From Plantago major (lineage: Eukaryota > Streptophyta > Magnoliopsida > Lamiales > Plantaginaceae): 64,000 nucleotides of DNA. Both the position numbers and the translations under genes were made by a program. The notes below the pieces were generated by a model. The model was not told the DNA's origin. It did not search any database and saw nothing but the letters and a program-made list of their open reading frames with translations. The stretch spans positions 62,001-126,000 of the forward strand of contig JAIFAC010000127.1 of NCBI GenBank assembly GCA_026545765.1. Direction: 5' to 3'. Below are positions 56,728 to 64,000 of this stretch, piece by piece. Positions within the stretch are counted from its first letter, which is position 1. Each line of letters starts with the position of its first letter.

Positions 56728-59519
56728 TTATGACTAAGTGCCTCTTTGGGATTCATTGTATTTAGGAACAAATGATAACCACATCACTTACATCACACAC
56801 GTTTTTAACTGTTGTGGGATGTTATAATTGTGTAAGGCTGGTTCAATTGTCAATAATTACATCTTGAATTATATATATTTACCACATAAACCAACACTTG
56901 TAATCTCATTTCCAACTTTATCCTCATTCCTACAGAACTCGAAAATCTCCCACATCATCATAAAATGTGAATTACACCGTACACATTGATGTCCCGATAC
57001 CATTTGAGATTCATATGAACTTGAGCCTGGTCATGAGACCTAATTCTAATTACTAACTTGAGCCATTTTGCAGCAGAAGATAAAAGCCTCCATGACTCGG
57101 GGAATTTCCTTTTCGAGTAAAAAAACATTGGACATGAAATTGTTTTCTTTTTAAAATCAAATAAAAACACTGAAACTGCACAAGGCGCAAGCAAACTTGA
57201 CTAAGAGCAAGATGCAACTGCGTAACGTATCTTCCTTCTCATTTCGACAGTTGCTTTACTGACTTTGTCCAGTTTACGACAAGTCACACAGTACTTTTTT
57301 TTTTTTAACTTTTTTAATTACCACCAACCACAAAATTAACATTTTTATAACTTTTTTTTAACTCAACTCACATTCGACGACAAGGGCACATGATGGGAAA
57401 GAAAACAAGTGTTTTGCTGGCTGCAAACATAAATAAGGATCGAGTGAAATAAGAGACCAAATACAATCATTCAAATGAAATTTTAGACTCAAATTTAATT
57501 GAGTTTTGGAGCTTGATAAATAGTAACGAAATTGACATGAATTTTAAAGTTTTGTGATATTGTTAGGCGGCCTTGGATATTTTAATTTTAAAGTTTAAGT
57601 ATTAAACTTGATGAATAGTAACTCTTGAGAATGGAAGAAACAAAAAACACAAACAATTTACAAGATAAAATCCACTGTCAAGGATTTACTACCCGAATCA
57701 ATCTTTGTTGATGTGACATTATTGTAAAAATTATACTCCATCTGTCGGTAGAACTTCATACATAAAATATTTAAAAAATATGAAAGTTACGTACGGCCAA
57801 CAAACTATAAATAATACTATTACATTTACACAAAAATTACACTTTCATCACATTTTTATGTTTTAGAAGTATTATTTATATTAATTTTTCTTGATAAACT
57901 AAGCGTCAATCCTAATGCATGACGTAATATATGAAAAATGGTAAAAATGTGTACCTTTAGTGGAAAATGTGTAAGAAAGGTGTAAATATAATATTATTTA
58001 TTATTATTACCTTAAACTTTTTTAATAATGTATAAAGTTATTTAGTTATTGCGTAGAAAATATAAGCATTTCAAGATATCTTTTATTGGTTGGTGCATGA
58101 GTCATATATGGATATCCATCATGTTAATTTCCTCACGTCTTCATAAAATATCTACTGCATGCTATTTAATCAACATTGACTAATGGAAGAAAAAAGATGA
58201 CGAAGGCTCAAGTCTTTATCACAAGCTAGAGACCAAATGCAATATTCCGTATTTACGATCGATGTACTAATTCTTGAAAACCAACCTTTTATTGGTTAGT
58301 ACATGCGGCATCATAGTAGATACTTATTCATATTGTTAAGTTAATTTCTCATCTCTTCATAAAATATCCACTGGTACTTGTCAAATTGACTAATTGGAGA
58401 AAAAATATGCTTCACAAATTAAAGGATCGAGGGTTCATTACTTAGCTCACTTCTGATGTTACTTATGAAAGTGTTTTATACATTCACGTTACTTTGAACT
58501 TGAGACTGCTACATACGTAAATAAGAAGTTCCTTACCATTTAAGCTAACAACCGTCGGTAAGATAAAAAAAAGTATTATTCGTGCCTTTCTTGGTGTTAC
58601 CCCTTATTGGTTGAATAATCAAGTGTTAAATACAATGTCGTATCACTTAAACCAAGAACCGTCGGCGATATATATATATATGTATGTATGTGTGTGTGGG
58701 GTGGTGGGGAGCATTTGGACCCTTTCCCATAGGGTGGCTATATCAAATGTGTTTTTTAGAAGTCCAGAGCTCAAGTGAATCTAAATCCACTACGGCTTCA
58801 ACCAACAACAGTAGATAAGGTGATAAGCCAATACTGTTTATAACATGCAGATAAAAGGACATTGTCTGGTCTTTTCGATGGGGTGACTTCCCCAATGTTA
58901 TTATTATGTTTACATGACTCGAACTCAATATATTTTTTAAATTCAACTCAAGTTTCTTGCCAATTGATCAATAACCATTAGTAAACATGAATAAGGCCAC
59001 TATTGGAAAAGGGCATTGTGTGGCCCCTTTGTCGTGATGGATATGTAAAAGTGTTTTTACAAATATCTATAGGAGTGAATACAATTACATTGAAAAAAAA
59101 AAAAACGTCCATTACAAGTACAAATATCTTATAATCGCTGATTGGCTAATCCAATGCTGTTGAACGCAAGTAGATTGGTACTTCAGCCAATAACATATTG
59201 TTGGCCATCTTAATAGTGTTGAACTCAAATTTGGATAATCGCTGACTTTAGATAGGTAAGTATAGAGTGAAATTTGGTAGCGGATAAACTTTCTAAGTTA
59301 GTTAGTTCGGGTTTTGTCGGAATTTTTTTTTTGAAAAACTCTCCAACTCAAGTTGTACCCTTTTTAAGTTTTAATATAGTCTGAGAATCGAACGTTTTTT
59401 ATTAAAAAAAAAAAAAAGAAATGTTGAACTCAAGTAAATTGCAACTTGAGCCAATAAACCGATGATTGGCTATATGTGAATGGTGTTGAAATGAAGTAAA
59501 TTGAAACTGAAATTATATA
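56728..59519. other. Intergenic, AT-rich; no gene recognised
   Basis: Contains short microsatellites near 58,668-58,700 (ta, tatg, gt) and A- or T-runs. A pair of diverged paragraphs at 58,070-58,170 and 58,280-58,400 share ttttattggttgg/agt.catg, atttcctcacgtcttcataaaatatc.actg and attgactaat.gaagaaaaa, an old duplication. Confidence 0.5.
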
Positions 59520-60138
59520 GGCCATGTTTACCACTAGCTTTTCAACTCAATTAGCTTTTTTTTTTACCATTGACTAAGAAAAGTTTACGTTAACGCCAGA
59601 TCTTTTTAATGATCAATTTGTTGAAGTTTACCCATGTTAGCTTTTTTCTTTTTAAAAAGCTACTTGTTATATTTTTATTCCGAAAATATCCTTAACCTAA
59701 ATTAAATAAAGTAAAACCAATCGTTAGTTACTTTTCTCAGACGACTTATATTTTTATATTTGTTGGAACCTTTGTTATACATTTTGTGTATTTGTTTGCA
59801 ACTTGCATAAGTTACTAATTTTTTTTTTTTCCGTATTAAGTTAGAATGTTCAACGAATATTTATTTTCAACTTCTGATAATTTTCAATGATGTTATTAAA
59901 GTGGCGGTGAAAAGTACATTGAATATATATTAAAATAATTAGACAAAAATGTGATGTACTATTATTTAGAAAAATAAGAGTAATGTCATTTTATGTCATT
60001 TTATAAAATACCAGCTAGCTTATCAGCTAATTTGCTAAACACCTACATTAAAATCAGCTAGCTTTTCAACTAGTTAATCAGCTACCTATTCAGCTACCAG
60101 CTAGTTAGCTTTTCAGCTAGTTTTGCTAAACAGGGCCA
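59520..60138. mobile_element. hAT-like non-autonomous element
   Basis: Left end ggccatgtttaccactagct, right end (inverted) ggccctgtttagcaaaactagct. Both ends contain many agctag/ttcagct words. The GGCC.TGTTT terminus is a common hAT/MITE type. The 8-bp target-site duplication is not clear. Confidence 0.6.
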
Positions 60139-60439
60139 TAGTGCAATGTTGGCCCTTTTCAGGGGTTGGCTATTACAATTTTTTTTTTTTTTTGTATAAT
60201 TACAAATAAATTGGTGTCATTCTTAAATCTTTGCTAATAATTAGTGATATATAATATATTTACTACAATTTAGTGTCCATAAATCCAATTCCAAAGATGC
60301 CCTCTTACTAAATATACTAAATATAGTATTATTTGATAATCAAAATTAATTTTCAATCATCTAATCATCTATTAGAATTAATCTGTTTAAATTTGATTTC
60401 GTAAGATTAGCCAAGCACCATTAAAATAAACTATCACCC

Positions 60440-60850
60440 TCATTTACTAACATTTAATTGCAAGCATCATTTAGCATTATATTATAAGCATCATTCAATA
60501 CGAAACAAGAATCATTTAACATTACATTATAAGAATCAAATAATACAAACATCATCCAATACGAAACAAGCATCATTTAGCATTACACTACAAGAATCAA
60601 ATAATACAAGCATCATCCAATACGAAACAAGCATCATTTAACATTACATCAAAAAGCATCATATAATACAAGCATCAAATATGAAACAAGCATAATATTA
60701 GTATTGCAAGCATCATTTGACATTAAATTACAAGCATCATATAATACAATCATCCAAAAAGAAATAAGCATCATATTAGTTACACAAGCATACATCAAAG
60801 TATCAAACATCATTTTTCAATAGTTACAACAAGCATCATATTAAGAAAGC
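60440..60850. repeat. Minisatellite, 61-bp period, aagcatcat-rich
   Basis: caatacgaaacaag starts at 60,496, 60,557 and 60,618, an exact 61-bp period. More degenerate units extend on both sides, each containing aagcatcat and cattaca. Confidence 0.85.
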
Positions 60851-61019
60851 ATCCAAATTTGAATGAGGAAAAATAAAAAATAACCCAATGCAACCCATTA
60901 ATTGAACACATGCCAATAGAATTAAGTTAAGGAGGTATGATGTCAATAATAAAAAATATGAATATAAAAAAAAACCTAATAATGTAGGATGTAGGAAGCT
61001 AGAAGGTTGATTATTGTGA

Positions 61020-61075
61020 TGATGATGCTTGTATCAATTAGCAGATGCTTGTATCAATTAATAGATGTTTGTTTG
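61020..61075. repeat. Inverted echo of the 61-bp minisatellite
   Basis: agatgcttgtatcaatta is present twice in tandem. Its inverse (attgatacaagcatct) resembles the ataatacaagcatca word of the minisatellite 200-500 bp upstream, in opposite orientation. Confidence 0.6.
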
Positions 61076-62440
61076 TTTCAACTGATGTCTGGCATATGAA
61101 CGTGTTGATAATAGTGTGTTTTGAATTTGTGTTTTGATTTAGTTTCCTATAAATAAGGGATTGATTTTTATCAATAATATGTTGTATTTAATTTCATATT
61201 TATTAAAAATAATAAATTTGTAGTAAGTTTATCACCAATTTGTAGGAAGTTTTTTATGCATAATTAAAGTGTAAGAAGTTGTTGAAAGTTATACTAACTT
61301 GTAATTATTATTTTTTTTATATATTTACAATACTTAAATATAAGATATTGATTCAATGAACTCAAGTATATATGACTTGAGCCAACAATCACAAGGCACG
61401 AATAAGCTGACAACTGTGGGTAAAATAAAAGGTCACCGTCGGCCGTCGGGTCCTTTTAGGGTGCACCTTCCAGTGACATTTTTTTTTACATTTGCAAGAC
61501 TTAAAATCTATATTTTACTTGAATTCAACTTTATTATTAGTTGAGATTACATACAAATAATGTATTAGAACTAATTATGATCATTTTCCTGGTTTCTAAA
61601 CTATACTTTTCAATCTGATGCAGACATGACTTCGAACTTGTATACCCGGCCCCATAATAACTAATTAAAATCCTATGCAAGTGACGAATACTATGCATCA
61701 ACCGTCTTTCCAACAAAGAGAGTAAGGATTCGATCTATTCCTCTACAAACTCATTCAGTTCAATTCAGATCTGCTTAATTATAGCTTATACTATAATTCA
61801 GTTTAGTTCAGATCAGTTCAGTTCTGTTCAGACGAAGAGAACAGTGCCTAACATAACGTAATTACAAATCCTATCCTAGTGACGACCTAATTTAGTAAGA
61901 GACTTAAATGCCGGACTGATGTTAAATACTTACTCCGTTTTATTAATAACTTCCTAACTTTTCTTCTTTTTACGTTTCGTTATTATCATTTTATTCAGCA
62001 TCCCGTTTACTTTATATCTCACTTACGATTTTACCAACGTAATATCCCACACAAATAATTTTTTCCTTAATAATTTAAATTAGTAAGTACTTAGAAAGTT
62101 CTTGTTGTAATACAAATCTAATTTTTAAGCAATATAAATAATGTTTCATGAGTAAACATTTTTTATCATCTTTAGGTGTCTATAAATCGATGTTTTGGTA
62201 AAAAGTTATCTATATGGCTATAATCGCAATATATATCGGTCAAATTAAGCCCCAGTAGTGCAGTTCAAATAAGTTCGTCAGGATAATTCCTCAAAAATAA
62301 TCATACATTCATATTATATCTTACATACTAACGGACGTCATGCCGATGGCGATCTAAGCTCACTTAAGTTTATCTAAAAACATCCAAATTTGGTCGTGAG
62401 AAATTAAAAAAAAAAAAAAATCATTAGCTTACGTACAATA
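61076..62440. other. Intergenic and upstream region of the second ERF gene
   Basis: Includes copy 2 of the TTCAG-rich dispersed repeat (61,741-61,850). The frame 61,356-61,544 has no family resemblance. No gene is seen before the TATA box at 62,448. Confidence 0.5.
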
Positions 62441-62447
62441 TTCTGCC

Positions 62448-62455
62448 TATAAATA
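62448..62455 (+). promoter_or_regulatory. TATA box of the second ERF gene
   Basis: tataaata lies 122 bp before the ATG. A start of transcription at about 62,480 would give a leader of roughly 90 nt. Confidence 0.65.
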
Positions 62456-62492
62456 TATGCCAATTAGTCTGAGGAACCATCACAAAAACATT

Positions 62493-62544
62493 CTTCTCAA
62501 CTCAAATTCAATTTCACTCTTCTCAACTCAAATTCAATTTCACT
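62493..62544 (+). repeat. Perfect 26-bp tandem duplication in the presumed 5' leader
   Basis: The 26-bp unit that begins cttctcaactcaaattc runs 62,493-62,518 and is repeated without mismatch at 62,519-62,544. It is CT/A-rich like many plant leaders and ends 25 bp before the start codon. Confidence 0.93.
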
Positions 62545-62569
62545 GTGTACCACGCAACACATCTAAACA

Positions 62570-63325
62570 ATGTCTAGCACTCCAGGTGAGTCTTCAACAT
62601 TAGAGCTCATAACCCAGCATCTAATGGATGACTCCTTCTGGGATGAGTTGAATCAGTGCTTCTCCCAAGTTTACGACGACGAAAACCTCACTTGGTGGCT
62701 GCAGGAAGATTCCGGCTCGCCTTCTTCCGACTCAGACGGCCAGAAGCAAGTTTCACATCATGATGCACAGACGAACCATACGTGGTGGCTGGAAGAATCC
62801 GACTCACCTTCTTTAGAATCCCAACAGAAACAACTCTCAAATGATGTCCAGATGAACGATACATGGTGGCTGGAAGAATCCGACTCACCTTCTTTAGACT
62901 CGGACAAGAAGGAGCTCTCACATGATGTCCAGCTCAACCACGGTGTAGTTGAAACCGAAATGCCTAACAAACCCGACCAGGCAAGCCAGAGGTTGGGCGT
63001 TCGCAAGACAGGAACAAAGTTCAGGGGCGTGAGGAGGAGACCGTGGGGTAAATATGCAGCGGAAATCCGGGATCCTGACCGGAAGGGGAGTCGGATATGG
63101 TTGGGGACTTATGAGAATGATTTTGATGCGGCCAGGGCGTACGATTGTGCTGCATTTAAGATGAAAGGAAGTAAAGCCAGACTGAACTTCCCGTTGGAGG
63201 CCGGGAAATCCAGCCCACCGGTGACCATTGGCAGGAGGAAGCAGAAGACCAATCGAAATAACAGTAGTTCTTGCCTGTTGGACTCCAAGGTGCATGGACA
63301 GAGTTCCATCTCTAGTTTAATATGA
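62570..63325 (+). CDS. Ethylene-responsive transcription factor, AP2/ERF group IX, with N-terminal WWL repeats
   Basis: A 251-residue intronless protein. The N-terminus ([17 protein letters not shown], residues 11-27) is the hydrophobic/acidic motif of group IX ERFs. Residues 39-122 form three tandem units of 30, 27 and 27 residues. Units two and three share [12 protein letters not shown]; unit one is a looser version. The AP2/ERF domain is at 150-209 ([40 protein letters not shown]), with the Ala and Asp typical of ERF-type GCC-box binding. A basic GRRKQK (217-222) may direct nuclear entry. The C-terminus is short and lacks the Ser-Pro motif of the first ERF. The ATG lies in context aacaATGt and is the first of the frame. 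The role in ethylene, jasmonate or stress responses is inferred from the family. The repeat adds acidic and aromatic residues and may extend the activation region. Confidence 0.95.
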   Translation: MSSTPGESSTLELITQHLMDDSFWDELNQCFSQVYDDENLTWWLQEDSGSPSSDSDGQKQVSHHDAQTNHTWWLEESDSPSLESQQKQLSNDVQMNDTWWLEESDSPSLDSDKKELSHDVQLNHGVVETEMPNKPDQASQRLGVRKTGTKFRGVRRRPWGKYAAEIRDPDRKGSRIWLGTYENDFDAARAYDCAAFKMKGSKARLNFPLEAGKSSPPVTIGRRKQKTNRNNSSSCLLDSKVHGQSSISSLI

Positions 63326-64000
63326 TAATAGATGTATTTCTTGCATCACCTGCTACTGTTTGAACTTTGAAGTTCATGGAGATCAGCAATTTTGCTTACG
63401 TTTTCATTAAGCCATGAATTGCTTATTTCTTCGCTTGAAGCGAGTGACAGCGAGCATTACGCACCTGTCACAACTTCGAAAACTAGTACTTCGTCTGTTA
63501 CAGCGTTAACTTCTTGTTGAAATGGGCACGAATGTCAATAGTAGAATAAGTAAATAATAAGAATAAAGAATAATGTATGATCAATTTCCATTTTTTACGT
63601 GTTAAAAGTTAAAGTTTGTGACGGATAAAAAGGGAGTTCAGGAAAATTTAAGCTGACGCAGAGGGAGGGAGTATAAATTACTGATCAAAGTTTCATTCGA
63701 GGATATTATTTGTTTAATAAAAATGATTTAGGTTGACCATAAAAGGAAGACTAATGTTCTTCAAGAGCAATAGCAAAAAGAGAGGAGTATTGACACACTC
63801 TCGAGTCTTGAGTGACTAATGATTTTCTACGTTGAAAATACTTTGCTCCAACCCCATTCAAACTCGGGTTCTAACTTGTAATCATATGCATGCAGAAGAT
63901 GAAAAGGCGTACAGTAAGCACTAAGTATTAGTGGTATTTAACTAGCCTAGCCGAGCCGAGCCGAGACGAATGTTTCATTTTCTAAGCTTGGCTCGGGCTC
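63326..64000. other. Downstream of the second ERF; possible MITE and GAGCC repeat
   Basis: 63,486-63,672 starts gtacttcgtctgttacag and ends ctgacgcagagggagggagta, possibly a decayed Stowaway-like MITE. The window ends with agccgagccgagccgag (about 63,950-63,967). No gene is seen. Confidence 0.4.

Noticed and set aside
60440-60850. CRISPR-like regular repeats
   Set aside because: Plant nuclear DNA, units are contiguous and degenerate, and there are no unique spacers or cas genes.

Overview
This is nuclear DNA of a flowering plant, almost certainly a eudicot. It is AT-rich and gene-poor. The only intact host genes are two intronless AP2/ERF transcription factors, and the rest is layered transposable elements of typical plant families: Ty1/copia with a third ORF, Helitron, CACTA, Stowaway, PIF/Harbinger, MULE and hAT remnants. 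I could not place the species from sequence alone. I recognised no tRNA, rRNA or CRISPR array.

Layout. 1-8.7 kb is intergenic, with a 2 x 125 bp tandem duplication, MITE fragments, a 78-bp minisatellite and a diverged ~445-bp duplication that forms the far upstream of the first ERF gene. 8,986-9,840 (+) is an ERF5/6/104-like group IX ERF with a C-terminal Ser-Pro cluster. 10-24.5 kb is intergenic, with small DNA transposons (15,076-15,301; 17,391-17,602; 17,629-17,874; 18,772-19,025; 19,264-19,725), a 9-bp-TSD MULE-like element (20,144-21,355) nested in a second MITE, and degenerate MULE and hAT coding fragments.

24,580-48,802 is a nested retrotransposon complex. The outer element is a plus-strand SIRE-like Ty1/copia element with LTRs at 24,580-25,428 and 47,935-48,802, a gag with zinc knuckles, a frameshifted pol, and an extra ORF after pol. 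A second, minus-strand copia element (26,723-40,249, LTRs of about 1.68 kb) sits inside its gag, with a perfect ATTTT target-site duplication. The inner element has lost most of gag and the catalytic centre of reverse transcriptase, but keeps about 5.5 kb of third-ORF sequence. LTR-to-LTR differences in both elements cluster at CAG/CTG trinucleotides and are not simple C-to-T changes. This suggests that many of the frameshifts may be assembly artefacts in CHG-methylated repeats.

48.8-54.3 kb holds two truncated Helitron helicase pieces arranged head to head. One carries a 1.36-kb CACTA element (TSD ATA) and the other a Stowaway-like MITE. 54.3-62.4 kb is intergenic, with a Harbinger-like element whose left end is a cluster of perfect hairpins, a hAT-like element and a 61-bp minisatellite. 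62,570-63,325 (+) is a second group IX ERF with an unusual threefold Trp-Trp-Leu/Ser-Pro repeat in its N-terminal region.

The two ERFs resemble the neighbouring group IX ERF pairs of other dicots, here about 53 kb apart. The transposons have no evident functional link to them. I found nothing that convincingly amounts to a new biological system. The most notable items are the ERF repeat, the possible stretched ERF pair, the CHG-context discrepancy and the nested element architecture.
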